The notes below the pieces were generated by a model, which did no database searches, was not told the origin of the DNA, and saw only the letters and a list, made by a program, of their open reading frames with translations. From the NCBI RefSeq assembly GCF_008107635.1, contig NZ_SDGZ01000024.1, forward strand, positions 1 to 64,000: a stretch of DNA of 64,000 bases, in the 5' to 3' direction. Source of the DNA: Weissella muntiaci (GTDB taxonomy: Bacteria; Bacillota; Bacilli; Lactobacillales; Lactobacillaceae). Below, piece by piece: positions 26,751-36,700 of this stretch (the stretch's first letter is position 1; each line of letters starts with the position of its first letter). Both the position numbers and the translations under genes were made by a program.

Positions 26751-27821
26751 TTAATGCGTTTCTAAATAATTCACTGCTTCTTTAAAGTTTTTAACCGGTA
26801 CAACTTTCAACTTAGGGGCGTATTTAGCTGCTGTTGCTTTCGCTTCCTGATAATTCGTTTGTCCGTTTTCTTCGTACTTTAAGTTTTCCTTAGTTGGTTT
26901 CAAATATGGGGCAAAGAAGATTTTCGCACCAGCATCACGCGCTACAATCACCTTTTTATCGATTCCACCAATCTCACCAACATTGCCTTCATTATCAATC
27001 GTACCAGTACCAGCAATTGTCCGACCCTTCGCTAAATTCAAATCTTTATCTAGTGCGTCATACATTTGAAGTGAGAACATGAGCCCACCTGAAGGGCCAC
27101 CAATATCGCCCATATTAGCGCTAACTTGGGTATCTGCAGTAACATCCACCGCATCTGCCAACATGATTCCTATTCCTGCCAGATTTTTAGTACCTGCTAA
27201 AGCAACCGTTTTTTGTCGGGCAACTTTCTTTGTATTACCACGTTGATAATTGATCGTAATTTTAGTCCCGACCTTTTGCCGTCGAATATAGTCTTGGAAC
27301 CCTTTAGCAGATGAGAAATGCTTACCATTGATGGCCGTAATCATATCTCCAACTTTTAAATCGCCTTTAAAATGTGAGTCATCTTGAATACCCATCACAT
27401 ATAATCCATTATATAAACGTTGATATGCAATCCCACTCGCTCTAAAAGCATTAACTTTAGCTTCATTCACGGCTGAATTCATATAGATCTGGTTAATCTT
27501 TGCGGAGTTCTCAGCCGTCGTTCCCGAATTAGCAGTCGCCTCACTCATTAGCGTAGCATGTGGATTCATTAATGAGATTAAGGCTCCCAGTCCGGTCACC
27601 TTTTGCAGATAGACCGACGTAATCAGATACTTGCCGTCAACCTTAGCTGGCTTATTATTGACTTTAATGTATGAAGTCAAGGAATCTGCCGCTCCAGGAG
27701 TCTCAACATAAATTGGTAAGGGAATAATAATTCCTAAGACAACAAGTACACCAACAACGATTGCACTAATTTTACCGAATCGACGCCAGTTAAACTTGCC
27801 TTTTGCTTTTTTTGTCATCAT
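26751..27821 (-). CDS. sepM: SepM/YlbL-type PDZ and Lon-like serine protease
   Basis: 356 residues from the ATG at 27821; the codon before it is TTG. One N-terminal membrane anchor ('KISAIVVGVLVVLGIIIPLPIYV', about 18-40), a PDZ domain around 'LKVGDMITAINGKHFSSAKGF', and a Lon-type protease domain with the catalytic Ser in 'GPSGGLMFSLQ' and Lys in 'GGIDKKVIVARDAGA'. SepM processes competence pheromone in streptococci; the YlbL group has other surface substrates. It follows coaD by 13 bases, the normal Bacillota order. Confidence 0.9.
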   Translation of the reverse strand: MMTKKAKGKFNWRRFGKISAIVVGVLVVLGIIIPLPIYVETPGAADSLTSYIKVNNKPAKVDGKYLITSVYLQKVTGLGALISLMNPHATLMSEATANSGTTAENSAKINQIYMNSAVNEAKVNAFRASGIAYQRLYNGLYVMGIQDDSHFKGDLKVGDMITAINGKHFSSAKGFQDYIRRQKVGTKITINYQRGNTKKVARQKTVALAGTKNLAGIGIMLADAVDVTADTQVSANMGDIGGPSGGLMFSLQMYDALDKDLNLAKGRTIAGTGTIDNEGNVGEIGGIDKKVIVARDAGAKIFFAPYLKPTKENLKYEENGQTNYQEAKATAAKYAPKLKVVPVKNFKEAVNYLETH

Positions 27822-27834
27822 CAACCATCACTTC

Positions 27835-28311
27835 TCATCTTTTATAACGTTCAGCAAGCGCCTCAGCAACTGGGTCAGGCACTAAATTACTAATATCTGC
27901 ACCAAAGCTGGCAACCTCTTTTAAAATACTGCTTGAGATATTTTGATTTTCCGGCCGAGCCATTAGAAAGACTGTTTCAACTCCACCAAGTTGATAATTC
28001 ATCTCGGCAATATCGCGTTCATACTGATAATCAGTTTGATTACGCAAGCCCCGAACCATTGTCTGTGCTCCCAGTGCCTTAACGAATTCAACCGCCAAGC
28101 CACTCATTTCAACAACTTTAACGTTCTCAAGATTTGAGACGGTCGCCTCAATCAATGCAATTTTTTCTTCGGCTGAGAACATATATTGCTTACTCTTATT
28201 TGTTCCAACAGCAATCACAACCTCATCAAATAAATTAGCTGCTCGCCTGACAACATCCAAATGTCCATTTGTAAATGGATCAAAGCTTCCCGGAAATACG
28301 ACTTTTTTCAT
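27835..28311 (-). CDS. coaD: phosphopantetheine adenylyltransferase
   Basis: 158 residues from ATG 28311, behind GGAG. It makes dephospho-CoA from phosphopantetheine and ATP. The nucleotidyltransferase motif 'GSFDPFTNGH' (residues 8-17) and the late 'NISSSILKEVASFGAD' are clear, though the second motif has Lys where Arg is common. The start lies 32 bases inside rsmD, so the two are coupled. A start 45 bases upstream has no RBS. Confidence 0.95.
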   Translation of the reverse strand: MKKVVFPGSFDPFTNGHLDVVRRAANLFDEVVIAVGTNKSKQYMFSAEEKIALIEATVSNLENVKVVEMSGLAVEFVKALGAQTMVRGLRNQTDYQYERDIAEMNYQLGGVETVFLMARPENQNISSSILKEVASFGADISNLVPDPVAEALAERYKR

Positions 28312-28867
28312 CAGCAACTCCAATATAGCGATACAGTGTGACCACTGTAATTCCATAATCCTTTTCTTTCAAAAACTCAAATCCAGCCAAATCATCTGGT
28401 AAACCAGCTGCTTGATCTGTCTCAGCGACTACAAGCGCATCTGGCGCAATTAACCCAGCTGCCTGCAGCTTCTCTAAATCATGCACAATTGTTTGCTTAG
28501 CATATGGCGGATCAAAATATAGTAAATCAAATGGCGTCTGTCCCGTTAAACGCTGAATTGCGGCATCCGCATTAGTCTTGAACACCTTAAAACGCTCCGG
28601 GGCCTTTGTGACAGCAATATTTTCGTTAATCGTCTTGATTGCCGCATATTGGCGATCCACTAAAACAGCTTCATCAATCCCACGAGAGACCCCTTCGATA
28701 CTCAATCCGCCTGATCCAGCATAAAGATCTAACGACCGACCACCATCAAAATAAGGTCCAATCATCGAAAAAATGGCCTCTTTAACTTTATCCGTGGTTG
28801 GTCGCGTTGCAGTCCCCGGTACCGCTTTAAGCGTTCGACCACCGAATTCTCCACCAACAATTCTCAT
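28280..28867 (-). CDS. rsmD: 16S rRNA (guanine-966-N2)-methyltransferase RsmD
   Basis: 195 residues. 'MRIVGGEFGGRTLKAVPG' is the family start, the SAM site is 'LDLYAGSGGLSIEGVSRG' (about 46-63), and the catalytic DPPY occurs in 'LLYFDPPYAKQ'. It acts on the assembled 30S subunit. It overlaps coaD at its end and ylbG by one base at its start, in the standard ylbG-rsmD-coaD order. Confidence 0.95.
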   Translation of the reverse strand: MRIVGGEFGGRTLKAVPGTATRPTTDKVKEAIFSMIGPYFDGGRSLDLYAGSGGLSIEGVSRGIDEAVLVDRQYAAIKTINENIAVTKAPERFKVFKTNADAAIQRLTGQTPFDLLYFDPPYAKQTIVHDLEKLQAAGLIAPDALVVAETDQAAGLPDDLAGFEFLKEKDYGITVVTLYRYIGVADEKSRISGKL

Positions 28868-29178
28868 TAAAGTTCCTCTTCATCTACAGGTTCGTCTGCC
28901 AGCTCCAAAGGATCAATAATCAATTCATAATTATCCTTAGCGCTTCCGACAGTTGTATCAACATCGGGCCAATGTGAAAGTTCCACTGCTCGTACAAAAC
29001 CAAGTCGTTCAATCAACGGCACCTTAGTCGCAACGTCTTGTTCGTTCATTGCAATGACGGCATATTTCATCTTATCCGAAATATACTCCACCACTCCGAA
29101 ACGGCGTAACTGTCGCGCCTGTCGAACATTCTTCAAATAAACAATGATACTTCTGCGCGGTACAACTTCAAAATCCAT
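28867..29178 (-). CDS. YlbG family protein (DUF2129)
   Basis: 103 residues. 'RRSIIVYLKNVRQARQLRRFGVVEYISDKMKYAVI' region is the DUF2129 signature, a small cytoplasmic protein of unknown role always found beside rsmD in Bacillota. The tail from about residue 75 is acidic. It is 3 bases after ftsW and overlaps rsmD. Confidence 0.9.
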   Translation of the reverse strand: MDFEVVPRRSIIVYLKNVRQARQLRRFGVVEYISDKMKYAVIAMNEQDVATKVPLIERLGFVRAVELSHWPDVDTTVGSAKDNYELIIDPLELADEPVDEEEL

Positions 29179-29181
29179 AGC

Positions 29182-30405
29182 TTAACCCTCCTTACCTAGT
29201 TCTTCCTCGTGTTTAATTTGTTTAATAATATTCATCGCAATACCAAGTGCAATCGACAAAGACCAAATTGATGAGCCGCCATATGATATGAACGGGAAAG
29301 TAACTCCTGTGATTGGCAGGGCGCCCACAACACCACCGAAATTGACCAATACCTGCATAAAGAAATAGGTTGCAAAACCGTATAAGGTCAAGCGATAAAA
29401 CATGATTTTGGTCCGCATTCCCCAGGTGATCAATCTAAAAATCATCAAATATAGCAAAGCTAGGATAATCAAAATTGTAAACATCCCCAGCTCTTCAGCC
29501 ACAATCGCCATAATGAAATCGGTGTTGGGCTCGGGTAAATTACCAAACTTTTGGATACTATTACCCAAACCGCGTCCAAAAATCCCTCCATTTGAAATGG
29601 CATACAGTGAATTTATCAACTGCAATCCAGATGAAGAAGCTACTTCCCATGGATTAATATAGGCGATAAGACGTGCCACCATGTAACTACCACTATTTTC
29701 TAGACCAAACCAGTTGACCAGATTTGGCAGTAATATGTAGATCAAAAATAATAGTCCAGCTGAAGCAATCATAAAGATTGGTCGCCATTTAGCCGCTAGG
29801 ATAATGGTGATACTGATCATCGTAATAATACCAACTCCACCCATATCGGGCATGATACCATCAAGAAATACACCAAATATTGCAATCAGCATAAAGATTC
29901 GTGGCCATCGCCGACCAGCAACGCCAAGTGCCTCCGCTTCATCCTCGTTCATCACCTTACCGCTGGTATACGCCAAAAACAAGATTAAGCTAATTTTGAA
30001 GAATTCAACTGGTTGCAGCGAAACTGGTCCCAATAAGATCCATCCCTTTGCACCATTGATTGCTTGCCCAAAAACGAAAGCAACTAACATCAAAAAGATA
30101 CTTGCGGTCATCGCTAGTCGAATAAACCACTGTGCCCCACGTGTCTGCCAACGGAATTTGAAATGGAATAGAAACAATACGCCAAAAAGTCCCGTAATAT
30201 CAAAGATTCCTTGTTTAAAAACATACGAGAAAGCTGAGCCAGTTGGCATATCGGCACTAGCTGAATAAACCATAATTGTTCCCAGAATCATCAGGATAAT
30301 TGCAGGCAATAAAATCAACCAATCAATATAACGATTGGTCTCTCTGATTAATTGTCCCCAATTTTGCGTACGTCGTCGCTTTATAATTCGAGCCTTAGGT
30401 GCCAT
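29182..30405 (-). CDS. ftsW: FtsW/SpoVE-type SEDS peptidoglycan glycosyltransferase
   Basis: 407 residues from ATG 30405 (RBS GGGAG); earlier in-frame Mets lack one. About ten membrane segments. SEDS landmarks are 'MVYSASADMPTGS', 'GAKGWILLGPVSLQPVEFFKISL' region, 'DMGGVGIITMISI' and the C-terminal 'ALPITGVTFPFISYGGSS'. It polymerises septal glycan strands with a class B PBP. Context beside ylbG favours FtsW over RodA. Confidence 0.92.
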   Translation of the reverse strand: MAPKARIIKRRRTQNWGQLIRETNRYIDWLILLPAIILMILGTIMVYSASADMPTGSAFSYVFKQGIFDITGLFGVLFLFHFKFRWQTRGAQWFIRLAMTASIFLMLVAFVFGQAINGAKGWILLGPVSLQPVEFFKISLILFLAYTSGKVMNEDEAEALGVAGRRWPRIFMLIAIFGVFLDGIMPDMGGVGIITMISITIILAAKWRPIFMIASAGLLFLIYILLPNLVNWFGLENSGSYMVARLIAYINPWEVASSSGLQLINSLYAISNGGIFGRGLGNSIQKFGNLPEPNTDFIMAIVAEELGMFTILIILALLYLMIFRLITWGMRTKIMFYRLTLYGFATYFFMQVLVNFGGVVGALPITGVTFPFISYGGSSIWSLSIALGIAMNIIKQIKHEEELGKEG

Positions 30406-30620
30406 TATTATCTCCCACATTTTCAACCAAGGCCATTAATTCCTTGTACTTATTATTCTTTAACATTATTAATAGTTGTCTAGATTTTATTATACCGATA
30501 ATCTGCTAAATTATCGCTATCATTTATAATAATCCTTTTCGATTCTTTTTTGAAAAGCATTTAACTAAAATCACTTTATTCAAAGCCACTTAAACAATCC
30601 GTTAAGAGATGTCACATAAT

Positions 30621-30651
30621 AAAAAGGCACTGCAACTGCCAGTGCCTTTTT
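30621..30651 (-). terminator. bidirectional terminator
   Basis: AAGGCACTG and CAGTGCCTT around a short loop, with A-run and T-run on the two sides. It ends the small gene at 30675 on the minus strand. The 195 bases from here to ftsW hold no gene. Confidence 0.8.
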
Positions 30652-30674
30652 ATTACAATCGTGTCGTGCATATA

Positions 30675-30905
30675 TTAATTAAACAATATGTTTGCAATCG
30701 GTAAAATTATTCCTGCCAACATCATTAGTACAAACACAATTGACAACGTCTTTTTTAGACTCAGTGAGTTCTTCTTCTTCCGCTTATCAACGTAATTCTT
30801 ACTGACAGCTGCATTAATCTTACTATTCCGATCAAAGAAATCGTCTAAAGTTTGAACTTGTTCCTCTTGATTGTTTTCCACTATTCCACCTGTTCTTCTA
30901 TTCAT
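30675..30905 (-). CDS. small single-pass membrane protein, unknown
   Basis: 76 residues from ATG 30905. The N-terminal half is acidic and soluble ('QEEQVQTLDDFFDRNSK'), then a Lys-rich patch ('DKRKKKNSLSLKK') and one C-terminal helix ('TLSIVFVLMMLAGIILPIANILF'), so a tail-anchored topology with the N-terminus inside. The end recalls DUF4044-type small proteins of Lactobacillales, weakly. A GTG start at 30881 behind AGGTGG is an alternative. It has its own terminator. Confidence 0.6.
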   Translation of the reverse strand: MNRRTGGIVENNQEEQVQTLDDFFDRNSKINAAVSKNYVDKRKKKNSLSLKKTLSIVFVLMMLAGIILPIANILFN

Positions 30906-31024
30906 TATCCCTAGGTACAAAGCACACTATATATGTCAAATTATATCATCTATTTATAAAATAGTTTAATCTAACGCTTGGCTACTGCAAATATTTCAAG
31001 CAAAGTAAACCATCTAAAGTAATT

Positions 31025-31063
31025 AAAAAGACGCTCCTTGAGATAGCTCTCAGGGCGTCTTTT
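31025..31063 (-). terminator. terminator of the tRNA-Ser gene
   Basis: AAGACGC with GCGTCTT and an inner CCT-GAG/CTC-AGG pairing, followed by TTTTTAATT on the minus strand. Confidence 0.85.
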
Positions 31064-31074
31064 CTTACATCTAA

Positions 31075-31163
31075 GGAGATAGAGGGATTCGAACCCCCGC
31101 GCCGGTTTCCCGACCTGACGGTTTTCTAGACCGTTCCCTTCAGCCAGACTTGGGTATATCTCC
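31075..31163 (-). tRNA. tRNA-Ser, anticodon AGA
   Basis: An 89-base type II tRNA. Acceptor GGAGATA pairs with TATCTCC, the D arm is CCC/GGG, the anticodon stem ACGGT/ACCGT carries loop CTAGAAA (U33, anticodon AGA), the long variable arm is GTCGG/CCGGC, and the T loop is TTCGAAT with one G-U in its stem. The body is close to serine tRNAs of lactic acid bacteria whose loop is CTTGAAA (UGA). No CCA is encoded, and the base after the acceptor stem is T, not the usual G73. It has its own promoter and terminator. Confidence 0.9.
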
Positions 31164-31185
31164 ATTTACTCACTTCAATTATGCT

Positions 31186-31214
31186 ACTAGATTTCATCAA
31201 AAATGGCAAGTCAA
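31186..31214 (-). promoter_or_regulatory. promoter of tRNA-Ser
   Basis: On the minus strand TTGACT, 17 bases, TCTAGT, ending about 22 bases before the tRNA 5' end. Confidence 0.6.
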
Positions 31215-31225
31215 ATTCCGAATCA

Positions 31226-31357
31226 TCACACTATTTGTATAGCTGTCCACATCACCATACTTGCGTTGACTAGGAGTATTGCCAGGCAATCGCCGTATTC
31301 GCATGTAATCGGCGCTTGCCCATTATCTGCAAAAAGCCCCACAAACGAACTTACCAT
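31226..31357 (-). CDS. possible small ORF, unknown peptide
   Basis: A 43-codon frame starting MVSSFVGLFADNGQ, with two Cys (19 and 24) and a hydrophobic C-terminal stretch. The frame is open further upstream, into the end of the transporter gene. Only a weak AAGG precedes the ATG, and no terminator separates it from the transporter. It could be a short membrane peptide, a decayed remnant, or chance. Confidence 0.22.
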   Translation of the reverse strand: MVSSFVGLFADNGQAPITCEYGDCLAILLVNASMVMWTAIQIV

Positions 31358-31410
31358 GCCGTTAAAACCTTGGTTAAATCCGTCAATGGGACTTTCTATA
31401 TAATTAAATT

Positions 31411-32592
31411 CTAAACATGATCCATCTTAACAATAAAAATTGTTGCAACCCCCGCGATAAGAATTGCCGATACGAAGCAAATATTTTGAATATTGCCAAG
31501 CGGATTAATTCCATAAGCAATTCCATATAGACTAGGTCCCATCGCGGCAATAAAGTATCCACCCGCCTGGGCCATTCCTGATAGTGATGCTGTTTGATAC
31601 GGTGACTGAGTCTTAACCGCAAACATCGTCATGGTAAAAATAAAGAAGAATCCGATTACCAAGCCCGCCATCAATGCCTCTAAGATCCAGAAACTGAAGT
31701 TATCAGTTTGAAAGAACATCATTCCTGCCGCAGTCAGTCCAATCACCATCATTATGATTACCAAGGCAAGCATCTTACGCTTAGACAAGCGGGTCAACAT
31801 ATTAGGAACAGTCATTGCGACTGGGATATTGGTAAAAGCCATCAAGGTCATCGCAATTGCAACTTGCTGAGTACTCAAATGATGGTAAGCCATCATTACG
31901 GGCAACCAAGCTACAAACGCATAATTCAACATTGACTGATTTCCAAATGCCAGTAAGAATGGCCAAGCCTTGATATTACGCCACGTTTTAAACGCCTGCT
32001 TATGCGCTGATTTATGCTGTGCATGTGGTTCAGCTGGTAACCGTTTCATTGCCAAAAACCACAAGACCACCACACCCAGTGGAATGATGAACAACAGCCA
32101 AAGTACCGAACGCCAGCCAGTCAAAGCGACAATTGAGGCAGTTGATAAGTTAAACAAAACTGATCCAACTGTAATCGCAATTGAGTAAATTGACGTCATC
32201 AATCCCACGCGCGTCGGAAAGAACGTTGCAACTAAAGTAGGCATAAAGACATTCAGATGCGCAATTGCAATCCCAATCAAAGCCGATCCAATTATCATCG
32301 TTGGTAAGGCAATGATGATCCGAAGACCCGCTCCCAGCGCTAAAGTGATCAACATCAAGAGTAACGCTCGCTTGAGACCTAACAATTCAATCGTCTTGCT
32401 AGCAAAATTTGATACTAGCATAAACATCACCAAAGGAATTGTCGTTAAAATTCCCAGACTGCCAATTGGCATATCTAGGGCTTGCGATAGATCCCCCAAC
32501 ATTAATGGTAATGTTGTGAACGTTGATCGCATCACGAAGCCGATCATAATTACTGCAATTACAACCAGACTTATTTTTTTACTTTTCTGCAA
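31411..32592 (-). CDS. MFS transporter, CynX/NimT type
   Basis: 393 residues with 12 predicted helices. The order of helices, 'GALIGIAIAHLNVFMPTLV'-like central segment ('GSALIGIAIAHLNVFMPTLV' at about 112-131) and the late 'GMAQAGGYFIAAMGPSLYG' fit the CynX/NimT group, whose members are linked to cyanate or 2-nitroimidazole transport. Substrate unknown. Translation starts at TTG behind AGGGGGAT. It lies between the tRNA and a ROK kinase, in the accessory stretch. Confidence 0.82.
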   Translation of the reverse strand: MQKSKKISLVVIAVIMIGFVMRSTFTTLPLMLGDLSQALDMPIGSLGILTTIPLVMFMLVSNFASKTIELLGLKRALLLMLITLALGAGLRIIIALPTMIIGSALIGIAIAHLNVFMPTLVATFFPTRVGLMTSIYSIAITVGSVLFNLSTASIVALTGWRSVLWLLFIIPLGVVVLWFLAMKRLPAEPHAQHKSAHKQAFKTWRNIKAWPFLLAFGNQSMLNYAFVAWLPVMMAYHHLSTQQVAIAMTLMAFTNIPVAMTVPNMLTRLSKRKMLALVIIMMVIGLTAAGMMFFQTDNFSFWILEALMAGLVIGFFFIFTMTMFAVKTQSPYQTASLSGMAQAGGYFIAAMGPSLYGIAYGINPLGNIQNICFVSAILIAGVATIFIVKMDHV

Positions 32593-32669
32593 AGCCAGAT
32601 CCCCCTAACATATTTTTTCACGTCGAGATCCAGTATACCGGAAGAAATCTGCCACAAGCAAGCATATTA

Positions 32670-33539
32670 TTACACAAGCGACTTAGCAAGCGCGAGTGCT
32701 CCCAAAATGTCAGCTTCTTCCTGATACTCACCGCGCAAAATATATTGATCGATGATCGAGCCTTGCTCTAAGAAATGATTCGACAAAAGTTGATATTGAT
32801 CTTTGATGCGCGCAACTAAATGCGGTCGTTGCAGAATTCCACCGCCAAGTACAATACAATTTGGTCGTAATAGGACTGTCGCAGAAATCAACGCTTGACT
32901 AACATAATCTGCTATCAATTCCCACGCTGGATGATCATCTGCTAAATCAACTGCCTCGATCCCATAACGCGCCTTGACTGCCGGTCCTGCAACCAACCCC
33001 TCCAAACAACGATTACCATGGAATGGGCAATAACCTTCATATGAGTCATCTTGGCGTGTCGTTACTAACACGTGCCCCCCTTGTGGCATACCAGCACCAG
33101 CATATAGTTTACCGTTATGAACAATACTCATGCCAACATCATTACCAACATTTAGATATAGCATCGTGTTAGCTCTTTGACCACTACCATTTAGATATTC
33201 CGCCCACGCGGCGGCATTGATATTACTCGTCCAATAGTAGGCAAGGTCATCACGCCATTTTTGCATTCCCGCCAAGAACTGATAACCTGACCATCCCGCT
33301 ACTGGTGTTGTTAGCACCTGACCATATGTGTAAGATAACGGTCGCGTGTCAATTGGCCCAAATGCCCCAATTCCGATCGCAACCAGTTCAGGATATTGAT
33401 CAAAAAAATCAAAAATTGCCTGCATTGTTACACTTGGGACATCCGTAGCAATCTCTTTTCTGGCAATAATGCCAAAGGCTTGATTACTAACGGCAACAAT
33501 AAACTTCTGATGTCCACCCTCAATTCCCCCAAGTAGCAT
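32670..33539 (-). CDS. ROK-family fructokinase-like sugar kinase
   Basis: 289 residues from ATG 33539, behind GGGGGAG. 'LLGGIEGGHQKFIVAV' is the ATP-binding start, 'GIGAFGPIDTRPLSYTYG' and 'NINAAAWAEY' are ROK landmarks, and 'GGHVLVTT...CPFHGNRCLEG' gives the His-Cys3 zinc site of fructokinases. It phosphorylates a hexose, most likely fructose. No sucrose or fructose transporter is adjacent, so it seems to act on free sugar. Confidence 0.85.
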   Translation of the reverse strand: MLLGGIEGGHQKFIVAVSNQAFGIIARKEIATDVPSVTMQAIFDFFDQYPELVAIGIGAFGPIDTRPLSYTYGQVLTTPVAGWSGYQFLAGMQKWRDDLAYYWTSNINAAAWAEYLNGSGQRANTMLYLNVGNDVGMSIVHNGKLYAGAGMPQGGHVLVTTRQDDSYEGYCPFHGNRCLEGLVAGPAVKARYGIEAVDLADDHPAWELIADYVSQALISATVLLRPNCIVLGGGILQRPHLVARIKDQYQLLSNHFLEQGSIIDQYILRGEYQEEADILGALALAKSLV

Positions 33540-33632
33540 AATACTCCCCCAATACAATTTGCTAAGATAATCATAGCAAACATTTGGGTAAATAACAGAT
33601 TCAACTACCTGCCATTTTTTTGATTCTCACAA

Positions 33633-33683
33633 AAAGTCAGCTAATTCATAACCATTTAAAATGGCTGTGAATTAGCTGACTTT
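33633..33683 (-). terminator. terminator of the adhesin gene
   Basis: Perfect 16-bp stem AAAGTCAGCTAATTCA (33633-33648) with 33668-33683, followed by TTTTTGTGAG on the minus strand. Confidence 0.88.
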
Positions 33684-33717
33684 ATCTGATTACTTTTTTC
33701 AAGGTCTCAGGTACTTT

Positions 33718-36700
33718 TTAGATTTCCTCGTCTGCGCTTTTACGCTTACGAAGAATATCCAACAAGCCTAATAACGCAATTAAACTCATCGCTTCGCCAA
33801 GCTCAAGAATTCCAGCTTGTGATTCCGTACCAGTCGCTGGCAACTTCGCTGGCGAAACTTGCGGTGCCTTAGGCGTCACAACTTTCGGTTGCGCTGGCAC
33901 AATAGGCGTTTTAGGAATCGCCTCACTCTCGCCGGTGTAGGTTGGATCCATCTGAATCGTCAAGCCATTCGTTGTGTCAATTCCTGTCACTTGCGACTCA
34001 ATCGTATCACCGGCTGTTGCCAACAACGCGTATTGTTCTGCACTGAGGTGATAGACCAAGGTAGCAGTCGCCGTACCATCGGCTCCGAATACGCCGGTCG
34101 ACAATGCTGTGACATTTACCAAGTTACCTGCTATAGAGATATCAACTAAACGACCATCGAGAACAAATTGATCTCCTGGCTGGCCACCAGTTAATGTAAC
34201 CGCGTCATCAACGGTATAACTTCCATCAGCATTCTGAACTGCACGATTAATCTGCGTCACACCACTTTCGCTAATCTTTGGCAACGTCAAACTTTCACCC
34301 GTATACGTTGGGTCCATCGCAATCACTAGGTTATTAGTTGAATCATTTCCGATTACCTGTGACTCAACTGTGTCGCCGGCGGTTAACAACGCATCATATT
34401 GTGCAGTTGTCAGTGTATACGAAATTGTGGCAGTCGCTTTTCCGTTGCTATCAAAACTCCCAGTTGCTGTACCAGTCAAACCTGACAGATTACCTGGCGT
34501 TGTTAGATCAACTAACGTACCGTTCAAAACGAAAGTGTCACCAGCCAGACCACCAACTAGAGTCACTGCATCATTAATCATGTAGCTACCATCAGCATTT
34601 CGGCTAGCATTACTAATGCTAGTCACACCACTCTCAGTAATCTTAGGAATTGTTAAACTCTCGCCTGTATAGGTTGGATCCATCGCAATCGTTAGGTTAT
34701 TGGTCGAATCACGCCCGGTTACCTGAGACTCAATTGTATTGCCAGCATTAAGCAACGCCGTATATTGCGCTCCGGTCAGGGTATAGGTGATGGTAGCTGT
34801 TGCCGTCCCATCGGCCCCGAATACGCCGGCGGTCGTCCCAGTTACGTTTACAAGATTATCAGGCGCGGTCAGATCAACCAATGTACCATTTAGAGCAAAG
34901 GCATCACCTACAATCCCACCTGTCAATGTAACTGCATCATTAATCGTATAGCTACCATCCGCATTGCGCATAGCATTATTAATTTTAGTTACGCCACTTT
35001 CGCTAATCTTAGGGATTGCTAAACTCTCGCCCGCGTAAGTTGGGTCCATGGCAATTGTTAGTCCATTAGTAGTATCCATCCCCGCTACTTGAGACTCAAT
35101 CGTATCACCAGCTGTTAGCAATGTCGTATACTGTGCTCCAGTCAAAGTATACGCAATCGTAACCGTTGCGCTCCCGTCTGCACTGAACGTTCCGGCGGTT
35201 GTCCCAGTTACGTTCACAAGATTATCGGGAGTGGTCAGATCAACCAATGTACCATTCAAGGCAAAGTCGTTACCGGCAATTCCACCCGCCAATGTAACCA
35301 CATCGTTAATCGTATAACTACCATCAGTATTGCGCGTAGCATTATTAATTTTAGTCACGCCACTTTCGCTAATCTTAGGGATCGCCAAGCTCTCATTCGT
35401 ATATGTCGGATCCATGGCAATCATTACTCCATCAGTAGTATCCATCCCCGTTACCTGAGACTCGATCGTATCACCAGCTGTTAGTAATGTTGCATACTGT
35501 GATCCAGTCAAATTATAGGTAATCGTAGCCGTGGCAGTCCCATCTGCACCGAATATTCCAGCGGTCGTCCCAGTTACGTTTACAAGATTGCTAGCGGTGG
35601 TTAAATCAACCAACGTGCCGTTCAGAGTAAAGTTATCACTGGCAACACCACCTGCTAATGTTACTGCATCACTAATCGTATAAGTTCCATCGGAGTTGCG
35701 AACTGCATTATCAATCTTCGTAACACCAGTTTCGTGTACCATTGGAGCTTTGGCACTCTCATTAGTGTAAGTTGGATCCATGGCTATCGAAATTCCATTA
35801 ACTAAATCACTACCACTAACTTGTGATTCAACAGTATCTCCAGCTTGTAACAAACGCCCATATTGAGCTGGCGTCAAATAATAAGTTATTTGCGCTGTTG
35901 CACTACCATCGGCATTAAAAACACCAGTCACGTTTGAAATAACATTACTAAGATTTGCAGAGTTTGTTAGATCAACCAAGTTTCCGGTTAAGGTAAATGG
36001 ATTACCAGCCGGCCCACCTGCTAAGGTGATCGCATCATTAATCTCAAATAGGCCGTCCTTATTTTGAAACGCCTGATCAATGCTGGAAACGCCACTCTCA
36101 ACTATTTTAGGTAGATTTTGTTCCTCATTCGTGAAAGTCGGATCAACAGCAATTGCACTTTGAACAAAAGCACCCATATAATCACTCTGCATCCAACTAG
36201 TATTATTAGTGGTATCAATGCCATTAACAGTTGAAGTTAATTGAGCTTGCCCCGCTGCTAATGCCATATATTGCGTGGCAGTTAATGTATAAACTAATTG
36301 GGCTGTTCCATTGCCATTAGCGTCGTAAGTACCAGTCGCTTTCGCTGTTACACTTGAAAGATCAACTCCTTCCGGCGCTGCTGACATCGTACCCGTCAGC
36401 GTGAAATTATCGCCGACCGTTCCAGTTAAAGTAACGGGATCGGTCATCGAATAAGTCCCGTCAGCGTTTTTAGTAATATTACCAGCATTGTTAATGGTGG
36501 TTGAACTACCGGTAACCTGACTTTGTAACTGGGCACCTTCATTCAATAATTGACCATATTCGTTCAAGGGTAGTTTATACGTCAAATTAACAGTTGCATG
36601 ACCGGAAGCATCATAAACCCCAGTTGCCGTATCAGATGTCGAAGCAGAAGCCAAGTTATTCGCCAAGTCAACTAAATTACCTACCAACGAGTAGGTTGCA

